From Kitasatospora gansuensis (lineage in GTDB: Bacteria; Actinomycetota; Actinomycetes; Streptomycetales; Streptomycetaceae), in NCBI RefSeq assembly GCF_014203705.1, contig NZ_JACHJR010000001.1, positions 2,852,001-2,916,000 on the forward strand: DNA of 64,000 nucleotides. The letters run 5' to 3'. A model generated the notes under the pieces. It saw only the letters and a program-made list of their open reading frames with translations, was not told where the DNA came from and ran no database searches. The position numbers were made by a program, and so were the translations under genes. Shown piece after piece: positions 50,253 through 58,578 of this stretch (position 1 is the first letter of the stretch; each line of letters begins with the position of its first letter).

Positions 50253-51773
50253 CTACGGGACGGGGATCTCCAGGACCACCTTGGTGCCGCCCTCCGGGTT
50301 GGCCACCATGTCGAAGCTGCCACCGAGCTCGTTGGTGGCCAGGGTCCGGACGATCTGCAGCCCGAGGTTTCCCGCCGTCTGCGGGTCGAACCCCTCCGGC
50401 ATGCCCTTGCCGTCGTCCTGCACCGTGATCAGCAGGTACTCCTCCGGCTTGGCCCCGCCGTTCCAGCTCTCCGACCAGCCGGTCCCGGTGGCGGGTGCCC
50501 GCCCGCGCAGGGCGCTGACCTCGACGCTTCCGCCGTCCTTCGGGTCGAAGGCATGCTCCAGCGCGTTCTGCAGCACCTCCGTCAGCACCATCGCCAGCGG
50601 GGTGGCCACCTCGGCCGACAGGATGCCGAAGCTGCCGGTCCGCCGAGTGGCGACCTTGCCGTCCTGGGACAGCTCCATCACCATCGCCAGCACCCGGTCG
50701 GCGATCTCGTCGAAGGCGACCTGCTCGTCCAGGGTCTGCGAGAGCGTCTCGTGCACGATCGCGATCGAGCCGACCCGGCGGACCGCCTCGTCCAGCGCCG
50801 CCCGGCCGGCCGCCGAGTCCATCCGGCGGGCCTGCAGCCGGAGCAGCGCGGCCACCGTCTGCAGATTGTTCTTCACCCGGTGGTGGATCTCCCGGATGGT
50901 CGCGTCCTTGGTCATCAACTCACGGTCACGACGGCGCAGTTCGGTGACGTCCCGGGCCAGCACCAGCGAACCGGTCAGGGTGCCCTTGGGCTTCAGCGGG
51001 ATTGCCCGCAGGGTCACCACCCCGCCCTGCGCCTCCACCTCGGTCTGCCGGGGCGCCCAGCCGCTGGCCAGCTTGACCAGCCCCTCGTGCACCGCGGCCC
51101 GGGCCGGCGGCGCCAACTCGGCCGTGGTGCGCCCGAGGTGACTGCCCACCAGGTCGGTGGTCAGGCCGATCCGGTGGTACGCGGACAGCGCGTTCGGGCT
51201 GGCGTAGGTGACCACACCGTCCGCGTCCAGCCTGATCAGGCCGTCGCCGACCCGGGGAGCGGCGTCCATGTCGGTCTGCTCGACCCCGTGGTAGGGGAAC
51301 GTTCCCGCAGCGATCATCTGGGCCAGGTCGGAGGCGCTCTGCAGGTACGTGAGCTCCAGCCGGCTCGGGGTCCGCACGGTGAGCAGGTTGGTGTTCCTGG
51401 CGATCACCCCGAGCACCTTGCCCTCGCGCCGGACCGGGATCGACTCGACCCGGACCGGCACCTCCTCCCGCCACTCCGGATCGCCCTCCCGGACGATCCG
51501 CCCCTCGTCGTAGGCCGCGTCCAACAGCGGCCGGCGGCCACGCGGCACCAGGTGGCCGACCATGTCGTCCTGGTACGACGTGGGCCCCGTATTGGGCCGC
51601 ATCTGGGCCACCGAGACGTACCTGATGCCGTCCCAGGTGGGGATCCACAGCACCAGGTCGGCGAAGGACAGGTCGGAGAGCAGCTGCCATTCCGAGACCA
51701 GCATGTGCAGCCACTCCACATCGGCACCGGTCAGGGTGGTGTGGCGGCGGACGAGTTCGTTCAGCGAGGGCAC
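50253..51773 (-). CDS. Cytosolic sensor histidine kinase, PdtaS type (HisKA_2)
   Basis: 506 residues without membrane helices. An N-terminal GAF-like domain (about 1-150), a PAS domain (170-280, RLDADGVVTYASPNALSAYHRIG in outline), and a HisKA_2 dimerisation domain with EIHHRVKNNLQTVAALLRLQ (phospho-His near 305) precede an HATPase_c with NALEHAF and DDGKGMPEGF. This is the architecture of mycobacterial PdtaS, which acts with an ANTAR-type RNA-binding regulator. It starts at GTG 51773. No response regulator is adjacent. Confidence 0.9.
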   Translation of the reverse strand: MPSLNELVRRHTTLTGADVEWLHMLVSEWQLLSDLSFADLVLWIPTWDGIRYVSVAQMRPNTGPTSYQDDMVGHLVPRGRRPLLDAAYDEGRIVREGDPEWREEVPVRVESIPVRREGKVLGVIARNTNLLTVRTPSRLELTYLQSASDLAQMIAAGTFPYHGVEQTDMDAAPRVGDGLIRLDADGVVTYASPNALSAYHRIGLTTDLVGSHLGRTTAELAPPARAAVHEGLVKLASGWAPRQTEVEAQGGVVTLRAIPLKPKGTLTGSLVLARDVTELRRRDRELMTKDATIREIHHRVKNNLQTVAALLRLQARRMDSAAGRAALDEAVRRVGSIAIVHETLSQTLDEQVAFDEIADRVLAMVMELSQDGKVATRRTGSFGILSAEVATPLAMVLTEVLQNALEHAFDPKDGGSVEVSALRGRAPATGTGWSESWNGGAKPEEYLLITVQDDGKGMPEGFDPQTAGNLGLQIVRTLATNELGGSFDMVANPEGGTKVVLEIPVP

Positions 51774-51815
51774 AGGGCGAGCGTATCCGCAGCAGGCCCC
51801 GGACGGCTTCTCCAC

Positions 51816-51831
51816 TGTGGACCAGACCAAT
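51816..51831. promoter_or_regulatory. DasR-like operator (dre) 1 upstream of the sRNA candidate
   Basis: TGTGGACCAGACCAAT matches the dre consensus (A-G/C-TGGTCTAGACCA-G/C-T) at about 12 of 16 positions. It lies 41 bases before a better dre. Confidence 0.5.
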
Positions 51832-51856
51832 CTCGGGAGCTCTCTGGACAACCCGG

Positions 51857-51872
51857 ATTGGTCTAGTCCACA
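51857..51872. promoter_or_regulatory. DasR-like operator (dre) 2 within the sRNA promoter
   Basis: ATTGGTCTAGTCCACA matches the dre consensus at 13 of 16 positions. It overlaps the spacer and -10 box of TGGACA (51845-51850)-N18-CACAAT (51869-51874), so DasR binding would block this promoter. Confidence 0.65.
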
Positions 51873-51881
51873 ATGAAAGAG

Positions 51882-52040
51882 CACCAAGGAGCCGCCCCCC
51901 GCGCAACTGCCCTGACCGCGCGAGGCAGCTCCTCGGTCGGACGCCCCACACCCCGTCTGCCCCGCACAGCCGACGGCCGGTAGAGGCGCCCGACGACAGC
52001 TCCGGGCTGCGGTGCCGCACAGGTTGAGGGTCCTGTGTCG
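51882..52040 (+). ncRNA. scr5239-like small RNA candidate
   Basis: The 454-base gap beside the SCO5239-like kinase holds no gene but is rich in paired segments: AGGAGC with GCTCCT around 51888-51936, and a final CACAGG-N8-CCTGTG at 52018-52037. A promoter with a DasR site ends at 51874. The DasR-controlled sRNA scr5239 of S. coelicolor, from memory about 159 nt and beside SCO5239, would fit. The ends given are estimates, and the strand is inferred from the promoter. A further hairpin, AGTGC with GCACT, lies just downstream. Confidence 0.5.
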
Positions 52041-52100
52041 GCGCCGTGGCCCGTAGTGCTTTTCCGCACTCTGCGCAGATGCCCAGCCGGCTACGGTCCA

Positions 52101-52209
52101 GGGGCTCGGGGAACTGCGAGGAGATCTGGCGTTCGGGTCACTGCGAAAGTGCCTGACCACCTACGCGCGATCACCTTTCCGAGGTCGGCGCCGCCGTTCC
52201 CCGGGCCCC
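52101..52209 (-). repeat. Dispersed palindromic element, copy in reverse orientation
   Basis: 109-bp copy. Reversed, it reads GGGGCCCGGGGAACGGCG, CGCCGACCTCGG, AAAGGTGATCG, GGTCAGGCACTTTCGCAG and ends CCAGATCTCCTCGCAG before the arm, the same end variant as copy 1 at 2430. CTACGGTCCA just outside is shared with copy 1 and nearly with the copy at 20668. It lies 18 bases past the stop of the SIS gene and may terminate it. Confidence 0.9.
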
Positions 52210-52227
52210 TGACGGTGCACCGTGTGC

Positions 52228-53286
52228 CTAGTGCGTCTCGGTGATCTTGGCGAGGGCGCGGGGGGCGTCGGGGTCCTGGCCGCGGGCGATGGCCACCTCG
52301 TAGGCGAGTTGCTGGAGCGGCAGGATCTCCAGGACGGGCTGGATCTCCTCGGGGACCCCGGGCGGGAGGGCGAAGCCCGCGGAGGCGGTGTCCACCTGGT
52401 CCTGCTGCCCGATCACCACCAGGTCCGCACCCCGGCCGCGCAGCCGGTCCAGCACCGGCTGCAGCGCTTCGCCGCCCTTGCCGTCCGGCACCACCGCGAT
52501 CACCGGTGAGACGTTGTCGACCATCGCCAGCGGCCCGTGCAGCAGGTCCGCGCCGGAGAACGGGGAGGCGGGGATGTAGGTGGTCTCCATCAGCTTGAGC
52601 GCGCCCTCCCGCGCGGTCGGGTAGCCGTAGCCGCGCGAGGTGAGCACCAGCCGCTGGGCGAACCGGTACCGCTCCGCCAGCGCCTTGACCTCGGCCTGCC
52701 GTTCGAGCACCTGCCCGGCCAGCTCGGGCAGCACCTCGGCGGCCGCACCGTCCCCGCCGCGCAGGCCCTCGACCAGCAGGTAGAGGGCGAGCAGCTCGGC
52801 GGTGTAGGTCTTGGTGGCGGGCAGTGCCTTCTCCGGACCGGCCAGCAGGTCGATGTGGAACTCGGAGACGTCGGCCAGCGGCGAGTCGGCGTTGTTGGTG
52901 ACCGCCAGGGTGATCGCGCCGGCCTCCCGGGCAGCCTTGGTGGAGGCCACCAGGTCGGGCGAGCCGCCGGACTGACTGATCGTGACCACCAGCACGTCGG
53001 TCAGGTCGGGCCTGGCCCCGTACGCGGTGGTGGTGGACATCGAGGTGAGGCCGGCCGGCTTGCCGAGCAGGATCTCGACCAGGTACTTGGCGTAGAGCGC
53101 CGCGTTGTCCGAGGTGCCGCGGGCGGTCAGCAGCACGAAGCGCGGCTTGCGGGCGGCGATCTCCGCCGCGATCTCGCGGATCTTCGGGCCGCCCTGGTCG
53201 AGGATCCGCCGCAGGACGGCGGGCTGCTCGGCCATCTCCGTCGCCATGATCCGGCCGGGTGCGGGCGGGTTCTGCGGGTCGGTCAT
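52228..53286 (-). CDS. SIS-domain aminosugar-phosphate isomerase/deaminase
   Basis: 352 residues with two tandem SIS domains, as in the C-terminal half of GlmS. Features are LLTARGTSDNAALYAKY, TISQSGGSPDLV, SRGYGYPTAREGALKLMETTYI and LLHGPLAMVD. There is no N-terminal glutaminase, so it cannot take ammonia from glutamine. The likely reaction is glucosamine-6-P deamination/isomerisation (NagB-II-like) or sugar-phosphate binding. I chose the ATG at 53286 because GGAGG lies 9 bases upstream. It follows a DasA-like gene but a strong hairpin separates them. The S. coelicolor gene at this place is, from memory, a classical NagB, so this may be a functional replacement. Confidence 0.85.
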   Translation of the reverse strand: MTDPQNPPAPGRIMATEMAEQPAVLRRILDQGGPKIREIAAEIAARKPRFVLLTARGTSDNAALYAKYLVEILLGKPAGLTSMSTTTAYGARPDLTDVLVVTISQSGGSPDLVASTKAAREAGAITLAVTNNADSPLADVSEFHIDLLAGPEKALPATKTYTAELLALYLLVEGLRGGDGAAAEVLPELAGQVLERQAEVKALAERYRFAQRLVLTSRGYGYPTAREGALKLMETTYIPASPFSGADLLHGPLAMVDNVSPVIAVVPDGKGGEALQPVLDRLRGRGADLVVIGQQDQVDTASAGFALPPGVPEEIQPVLEILPLQQLAYEVAIARGQDPDAPRALAKITETH

Positions 53287-53360
53287 CTGACGGTGCCTCC
53301 GCTCGGGACGGTCGCTCTCCAAGCGTGATGCTACGAGCGCGGCCGCCCCCGGGCACCCCG

Positions 53361-53395
53361 CGGTGCGCCGTCCGGGCAGGACGGGCGGCGCACCG
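53361..53395 (-). terminator. Terminator between the second DasA-like gene and the SIS gene
   Basis: CGGTGCGCCGTCCG (53361-53374) pairs with 53382-53395 with one G-T pair. It lies within the 128-base gap. Confidence 0.7.
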
Positions 53396-53414
53396 GCGGG
53401 CGGCGGGCAGCGGG

Positions 53415-54725
53415 TCAGGACGGGTTGTTGATCAACTCGTCGATCTTCGCGTCCGCCTCCTGGGTGGCCTGGTCGACCGACTTGCCCTTGAGGATGTCGT
53501 TCAGCATGTTCACCAGGACGTTCTGCTTCTCGATCGCGCCCCAGCCGGGGGCGATCGGGGTGAACCAGGCGTCCGGCACCGCGTTGGCGGCGGCGGCGGT
53601 GGCGGGCTTGGACTTCAGCGGGCCGAGCTGGGTCAGGTTGTTCGGCAGGGTGTCCTTGTCGACCAGCACCTGCTGCGACTTGGCGCTGGTGAACATCCGG
53701 ATCCAGTCCTTGGCCGCCTCCGGGGCCTGCGACTTGGCGGTCACCGCGAGGTCGGAGCCGCCGATGAAGGAGGGCAGCGGCTTGCCGTTCGGGCCCGGCA
53801 TGCCGACCACCTTGAGGGCGTCCTTGAGCTTGGGTTCGCCGCCGACCGGCGCGGTCGCGGTGCCGATCTCCCAGCCGTTGCCGTAGAGCATCGCGGTCTT
53901 CGAACGGCCCAGCACGGCGGCCTGGTTGAGCTCGTTCACCGCCAGGTCGCCCTTGTTGTACGTCTTCACCAGCTCGACGAAGTGCTGGACGCCCTGCTGG
54001 GACTTGGCGTCGTGCAGCGTGCCGTGCCACTTGCCGGTGCTGTCGAACCGGGCGATGCTGCCGCCGTAGGCGGTCACGTAGGACATCGCGGCGTACCAGT
54101 ACGGGCCGGGGAGGTAGAGCGCGGAGTAGCCCTTGTCGCCCTTGTGCTTGGCCGCCACCTTGTCGAGCGCGGCCCGGAGCTGCTCCTCGGTCTGCGGGAA
54201 CTCGGCGCTGCCGGTGGCCTCCTGGAAGGCCGCGGCGTTGTAGATGCCGACCCGGGCGCCCGCGTAGTACGGCACGCAGTAGAGCTTCTCCTGGTACGTG
54301 CAGGTGTTGACCAGGCCCTGGATCCAGGTGTCGGAGTTCTCGAAGCTGGCTTTGTCGACCGGCGCCAGCGAACCGTTCAGGATGTACTTCATGGTCTCGG
54401 TGTTGCCGAGTTCGACCACGTCGGGTGCCGTGCCGGCGGTCAGCGCCGAATCCAGCTTGGCGATCTTGTCGGCCCAGGTCTGGTAGCTGAGCTTGAGATC
54501 GACCTTCGGGTACTTAGCGGCGAACTCGTCGTTGACCTGCTGGACCAGTTCGGGCCAGTTCGCCTGCGCCTCGTTCATCAGCCAGATGGTGACCGAGCCG
54601 GTGACCGTCTTGGGGTCGGTGCTGCTCGGGCCGCCGTTGGCTCCGGAACCGGCGCTGCCCCCGCAGGCCGCTGTGCTGGCGAGCAGTGCCGCGACGCCGA
54701 ACGTCGCCATGAGCCGACGGTTCAC
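53415..54725 (-). CDS. DasA-like sugar-binding lipoprotein (second copy)
   Basis: 436 residues with signal peptide and lipobox ASTAAC (Cys near 21). SBP family 1 fold. It is clearly paralogous to DasA at 58579: VVELGNTETMKYI, VPYYAGARV, PSFIGGSDLAVTAKSQAPEAAKDWI and NVLVNMLNDILKGKSVDQA align closely. GTG 54725 after GGGAGGA. It probably binds an N-acetylglucosamine oligomer and delivers it to DasBC. Two DasR operators precede it, so it should be induced by aminosugars. It has no permease gene of its own. Confidence 0.88.
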   Translation of the reverse strand: MNRRLMATFGVAALLASTAACGGSAGSGANGGPSSTDPKTVTGSVTIWLMNEAQANWPELVQQVNDEFAAKYPKVDLKLSYQTWADKIAKLDSALTAGTAPDVVELGNTETMKYILNGSLAPVDKASFENSDTWIQGLVNTCTYQEKLYCVPYYAGARVGIYNAAAFQEATGSAEFPQTEEQLRAALDKVAAKHKGDKGYSALYLPGPYWYAAMSYVTAYGGSIARFDSTGKWHGTLHDAKSQQGVQHFVELVKTYNKGDLAVNELNQAAVLGRSKTAMLYGNGWEIGTATAPVGGEPKLKDALKVVGMPGPNGKPLPSFIGGSDLAVTAKSQAPEAAKDWIRMFTSAKSQQVLVDKDTLPNNLTQLGPLKSKPATAAAANAVPDAWFTPIAPGWGAIEKQNVLVNMLNDILKGKSVDQATQEADAKIDELINNPS

Positions 54726-54757
54726 GCCATCCTCCCGGTTGCTTGGTCCGGTCCAAC

Positions 54758-54773
54758 TGTGGTTTAGACCGGA
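54758..54773. promoter_or_regulatory. DasR operator (dre) before the second DasA-like gene, site 1
   Basis: TGTGGTTTAGACCGGA keeps the TGGTnTAGACC core. A related near-palindrome, TTGGTCCGGTCCAA, lies at 54743-54756. Confidence 0.65.
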
Positions 54774-54783
54774 TTGCCTGGAG

Positions 54784-54799
54784 ACTGGCCTAGACCACA
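54784..54799. promoter_or_regulatory. DasR operator (dre) before the second DasA-like gene, site 2
   Basis: ACTGGCCTAGACCACA matches the dre consensus at 14 of 16 positions, 26 bases from site 1. The same paired spacing is seen before dasA. The remaining bases of the 316-base gap up to the terminator at 54986 hold nothing recognised. Confidence 0.8.
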
Positions 54800-54985
54800 G
54801 CTGGTGTCAACGATTCGCGAAGCTCAAGTGTCGGACGTTGCAGACCTGTTGTGCATTGTGTGCACCCTGTGGCCATCCCGACACTAAGGGTTTCATTAAG
54901 GCTCCCTTAAGCTCCTCTTGAGGGAACATCGTCATTTCGGCCCGGCATTCTTCCGGCTCCGGAAAATGCGCCCGGAAACCCGAAA

Positions 54986-55025
54986 ACCCGGAAACCCACC
55001 TACCGGCGTAGGTGGGTTTCCGGGT
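54986..55025 (-). terminator. 18-bp perfect terminator after the GH3 hexosaminidase gene
   Basis: 54986-55003 pairs perfectly with 55008-55025 around CGGC. On the minus strand the stem is followed by TTTTCGGGTTT. Confidence 0.92.
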
Positions 55026-55041
55026 GGCTTTCCAGTACGGC

Positions 55042-56565
55042 CTACTGGCCGGTGAGCACCTCGACGGCGGCGAGCCCGAGGACCCGTGCGGCCCCGTGGG
55101 TGGCGATGTACAGGGCTCCGGCGGGCGCGGCCTGCGGGACCCCCATCTCGACCACGGCGCCGTCCGGACGGGCCGTCAGGACCCGCTCCAGCACTGCCGT
55201 CATCCACTCGTAGCGGTGCGCGTCGCGGACCACCAGGACCAGGCTGCGGCCCTCGGCCCCGGCCAGCAGCCGGGCCACCGTGGCGTCCAGCAGCTCGGGC
55301 GTCGCGTCCGCCGAGTCGACCTTGGCCGTCCGGGTGCCCGGGAAGCGGGCCGCCAGCAGGCCGGAGAGGCCCCAGGGGGTGTCGTCGCCGACCGCGAAGT
55401 TGGGCTGGTCGGAGAGCGAGACCACGTACGGGCGCTCGGTCACCGGCGGGAAGGCCCGGCCCGGGGCGCGGACCACGCGCAGCGCGCGGCGGGCGGCCCG
55501 CAGGCCGATCGCCAGGTCCGGCTCGCCCAGCTGGGCCTGCGACTCGATCCGGGCCCAGCTGCCGAGGGTGCGGACCCGCTGGGCCGCGTCGGCCAGCCGC
55601 TCCGCCGGGAGCGCGCCGGAGCGGACGCCCTCGACGATCGCGTCCCGGAGCTCCAGGACGGTCTCCTCCTCGGTGGAGCCGCCGCCGACGCAGATCGCGT
55701 CGGCCCCGGCGGCCAGCGCCATCACGGTGCCCGGGCCCATGCCGTAGGTGTCCGCGATGGCGCCCATCTCGATGCCGTCGGTGACGATCAGGCCCTGGTA
55801 GCCCAGCTGACCCCGGAGCAGGTCGGTGAGCACCGCGCGGCTGAGCGTCGCGGGCAGCTTCGGGTCCAGCGCCGGGACCATGATGTGAGCGGTCATCACG
55901 GCCTTGGCGCCAGCCTCGATCGCCGCCAGGAACGGCACCAGGTCGCGCGAGCGGAGCAGGTCCACGTCGACGTCCACCATCGGCAGGCCGAGGTGCGAGT
56001 CGACCGCGGTGTCGCCGTGGCCGGGGAAGTGCTTGGCGCAGGCGGCCACGCCGACCTGCTGCAGGCCCTCCACCCAGGCGGCGGTGTGCCGGGCGCACAG
56101 CTCGGGGTCGGCGCCGAACGAGCGGACGCCGATCACCGGGTTGCGCGGGTTGGAGTTGACGTCCGCCGCCGGCGCCCAGTTGTAGTTGATACCGCAGGTG
56201 GCCAGCGCCCGGCCGAGCTCGCGGGCCACGTCCCGGGTGAGCCCGGTGTCGTCCACCGCGCCGAGCGCCAGGTTGCCCGGCCAGGAGGAGCCGGAGCCGA
56301 CCTCCAGGCGGGTGACGTCGCCGCCCTCCTCGTCGATCGCGATCAGCAGGTCCGGGTTCTCCGAACGCAGCTCGGCGGTGAGCGCCGCGAGCTGCTCCGG
56401 GTTCACCACGTTGCGGGCGAACAGGGCGACCGACCCGAGCCCGGCGGCCAGGTGACGGCGGACCCACTCCGGCATGGTGGTGCCGACGAACCCGGGCTGA
56501 AGGACCGTCAGCGCGTCGCGGTGCAGCTGGTCGCTGTCGGTCACGGCGGGGGTGAGGATGCTCAT
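55042..56565 (-). CDS. GH3 beta-N-acetylglucosaminidase (NagZ-like)
   Basis: 507 residues, cytoplasmic (no signal peptide). The GH3 domain (1-340) has KHFPGHGDTAVDSH near 177-190, the diagnostic His-Asp dyad of beta-N-acetylhexosaminidases, and the nucleophile Asp in IVTDGIEMGA near 260. A C-terminal domain of about 150 residues follows, longer than in NagZ. It is the last gene of the dasA-dasB-dasC operon, 7 bases after dasC. It would split imported chitobiose into GlcNAc inside the cell. Confidence 0.93.
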   Translation of the reverse strand: MSILTPAVTDSDQLHRDALTVLQPGFVGTTMPEWVRRHLAAGLGSVALFARNVVNPEQLAALTAELRSENPDLLIAIDEEGGDVTRLEVGSGSSWPGNLALGAVDDTGLTRDVARELGRALATCGINYNWAPAADVNSNPRNPVIGVRSFGADPELCARHTAAWVEGLQQVGVAACAKHFPGHGDTAVDSHLGLPMVDVDVDLLRSRDLVPFLAAIEAGAKAVMTAHIMVPALDPKLPATLSRAVLTDLLRGQLGYQGLIVTDGIEMGAIADTYGMGPGTVMALAAGADAICVGGGSTEEETVLELRDAIVEGVRSGALPAERLADAAQRVRTLGSWARIESQAQLGEPDLAIGLRAARRALRVVRAPGRAFPPVTERPYVVSLSDQPNFAVGDDTPWGLSGLLAARFPGTRTAKVDSADATPELLDATVARLLAGAEGRSLVLVVRDAHRYEWMTAVLERVLTARPDGAVVEMGVPQAAPAGALYIATHGAARVLGLAAVEVLTGQ

Positions 56566-56572
56566 GATCGGG

Positions 56573-57481
56573 TCATCCCTTCACGGCACCGGCGGTGAGA
56601 CCGGAGGCGATACGGCGCTGGACGAGCAGGAAGAAGATCACCACGGGGATGGCCATCATGGTCGAGCCGGCCATCATCGGCGCGTACTCGGTGCCGCGGG
56701 TGGTGGTGAAGTTGCCGAGCCACACGGTCGCGGTGGTGTTGGTCTGGCTGAGCAGCTGCAGCGCGTACAGGTACTCGTTCCAGGCCTGGATGAAGCCGTA
56801 GATCGCGGTGGCCACCATGCCGGGCGCGAGCAGCGGGAAGACCACCCGGACGAACGCCCCGGTCCTGGTGCAGCCGTCGACCATGGCCGACTCCTCGAGC
56901 TCCTTCGGGATGTTCACGATGAAGCCGCGCAGGGTCCACACCGTGAACGGCAGCACGAAGGTGAGGTAGGTCAGGATGATGCCGGAGAGCTTGTTGTACT
57001 GGCCCAGGTCGTTCAGCAGCAGGAAGACCGGGATGATCATCGCGACCAGCGGGACCATCTGCACCGCCAGGATGCCGACGATGACCACCTTGCGGCCGCG
57101 GAACGCGAACCGGGAGATCGCCAGCGCGGCCAGCAGGCCGACCACCAGGCCGATCGCCACCGTGGTGCTCGCGATGATCAGGCTGCGGAAGACCGGGCCC
57201 CAGAAGTCGGAGATCTCCAGCGCGCGCTTGAAGTTGTCCAGCGTGACCGGGAACGGCAGGAACTTCGGGTCGGTCGAGATCGCGTCCTTGTCGGACTTCA
57301 GCGCGGTGTTGACCATCCAGTACACCGGGAAGCCGAGGATCGTCGCGACCGCGACACCGATCAGGTTGTAGAGGCTGCGGCCCTTGGGGCGCGGCGCCTT
57401 CGTCCTGATCTTCGGAGCGGGGGCGGCCGGCGCGGGCGGTTCGGTCACGGCGGTCTCGCGAGGTGCGGCCGAGTCGGTCAT
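56573..57481 (-). CDS. dasC: Aminosugar ABC transporter permease DasC
   Basis: 302 residues, CUT1-type permease with six helices after a Pro/Ala-rich cytoplasmic N-terminus of about 35 residues. The EAA loop reads ELEESAMVDGCTRTGAFVRVVFPLLAPG. ATG 57481 begins two bases after the dasB stop, so the pair is coupled. It forms the channel with DasB for chitobiose uptake. No ATPase gene is nearby; in streptomycetes MsiK serves this transporter in trans. Confidence 0.92.
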   Translation of the reverse strand: MTDSAAPRETAVTEPPAPAAPAPKIRTKAPRPKGRSLYNLIGVAVATILGFPVYWMVNTALKSDKDAISTDPKFLPFPVTLDNFKRALEISDFWGPVFRSLIIASTTVAIGLVVGLLAALAISRFAFRGRKVVIVGILAVQMVPLVAMIIPVFLLLNDLGQYNKLSGIILTYLTFVLPFTVWTLRGFIVNIPKELEESAMVDGCTRTGAFVRVVFPLLAPGMVATAIYGFIQAWNEYLYALQLLSQTNTTATVWLGNFTTTRGTEYAPMMAGSTMMAIPVVIFFLLVQRRIASGLTAGAVKG

Positions 57482-57483
57482 CG

Positions 57484-58473
57484 TCACTCCACCTCTCCAA
57501 TCTTCAGCATCTGGCGCATGTAGACGGCGATCACGCCGAGCAGCAGCAGAACGGTCAGCAGGGCGATGGCCGAACCCATGGAGTAGTCGTTCACCACGAA
57601 CGCCTTGTCGTACGAGTACGTGGTGAGCAGCTGGTACTCGGGCTCGGGGTGGCCGCCGCGCATCAGGAAGACCTGGGCGAAGACACCCATGTCCCAGATC
57701 ACGGAGAGGGTGGCCAGCATGACGATGATCGGCTTCAGCACCGGGATGGTGACGTAGCGGAAGACCTTGAAGGCGCCGGCGCCGTCCATCCGGGCCGCCT
57801 CCTCCAGCTCCTTCGGGACCTGGGTGAGACCGGCGTGCAGGGTGATCGCCACGAACGGGACCGCGCCCCAGACCACCAGCGCCATGATGATGGTGAAGCC
57901 CTGGGTGGAGTCGATGAACCAGTTGTGCCGGTCGAAGTCCAGACCGACCTTGGTCAGCAGCCAGTTGACGACGCCGTAGTCGGTGTCGAACATCCACTTG
58001 AAGACGGTGACGGCGACCACGATCGGCATCGCCCAGCTCGCCACCAGGGCGATGTTCATCAGCGTCTTCACCCAGCCGGAGACCCGGATCAGCAGCATCG
58101 CGATCAGCAGGCCGAACACCATGGTGAAGCCCACGGCGCCGACGGTGAAGACGATGGTGCGGACCACCACGTCCCAGAAGACGCTGTCGCTCAGCACCGT
58201 GGAGAAGTTGTCGAAGCCGAGCCACTCGGTGGGCTGGAAACCCCACAGCTGGGACTGGCCGAAGTTCTGGAACGACAGGACGGCCAGGCGGACCAGTGGG
58301 TAGCCGAGCACCACGGCCAGCACGGCCATGGTCGGCGCCAGCAGCAGCCACGGGGTGGCGGCACCGGAGAAGCGGCTGCCCAGCGAACGGGGCGCTCTCC
58401 CGGGGGCGGGGGCTGCCGCGGGTGATGAGGGCCGCTGCGGCGGCACCTTCGCGGTGGATGTGTCGGCACTCAT
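57484..58473 (-). CDS. dasB: Aminosugar ABC transporter permease DasB
   Basis: 329 residues, CUT1 permease (MalF-like) with six helices. The EAA loop is ELEEAARMDGAGAFKVFRYVTIPVLKP. I chose ATG 58473 (MSADTST) with GGAG upstream; an in-frame ATG 33 bases earlier is less well placed. It follows dasA across a 105-base gap with a strong hairpin, and precedes dasC by two bases. Confidence 0.92.
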   Translation of the reverse strand: MSADTSTAKVPPQRPSSPAAAPAPGRAPRSLGSRFSGAATPWLLLAPTMAVLAVVLGYPLVRLAVLSFQNFGQSQLWGFQPTEWLGFDNFSTVLSDSVFWDVVVRTIVFTVGAVGFTMVFGLLIAMLLIRVSGWVKTLMNIALVASWAMPIVVAVTVFKWMFDTDYGVVNWLLTKVGLDFDRHNWFIDSTQGFTIIMALVVWGAVPFVAITLHAGLTQVPKELEEAARMDGAGAFKVFRYVTIPVLKPIIVMLATLSVIWDMGVFAQVFLMRGGHPEPEYQLLTTYSYDKAFVVNDYSMGSAIALLTVLLLLGVIAVYMRQMLKIGEVE

Positions 58474-58530
58474 CACGTGCTCCTCAGCTACGCCTGGCGC
58501 TTGCATACGTCAGTGGCCTCACGACCGGGG

Positions 58531-58567
58531 CCCGCCGGCCCCCTCTCACTGCGAGGGGGCCGGCGGG
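58531..58567 (-). terminator. Intra-operon hairpin between dasA and dasB
   Basis: CCCGCCGGCCCCCTC (58531-58545) pairs perfectly with 58553-58567. It would lower dasBC relative to dasA or stabilise the dasA transcript, a common design in binding-protein operons. Confidence 0.88.
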
Positions 58568-58578
58568 CTGACGGTGGA

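Noticed and set aside
2430..52209. CRISPR array from the recurrent palindromes
   Set aside because: Copies are kilobases apart, about 112 bp long, without regular spacers or cas genes.
56573..58351. 592-codon frame that would fuse dasC to an upstream sequence
   Set aside because: The upstream part is the wrong frame of dasB; dasC has its own ATG at 57481 with a good ribosome site.
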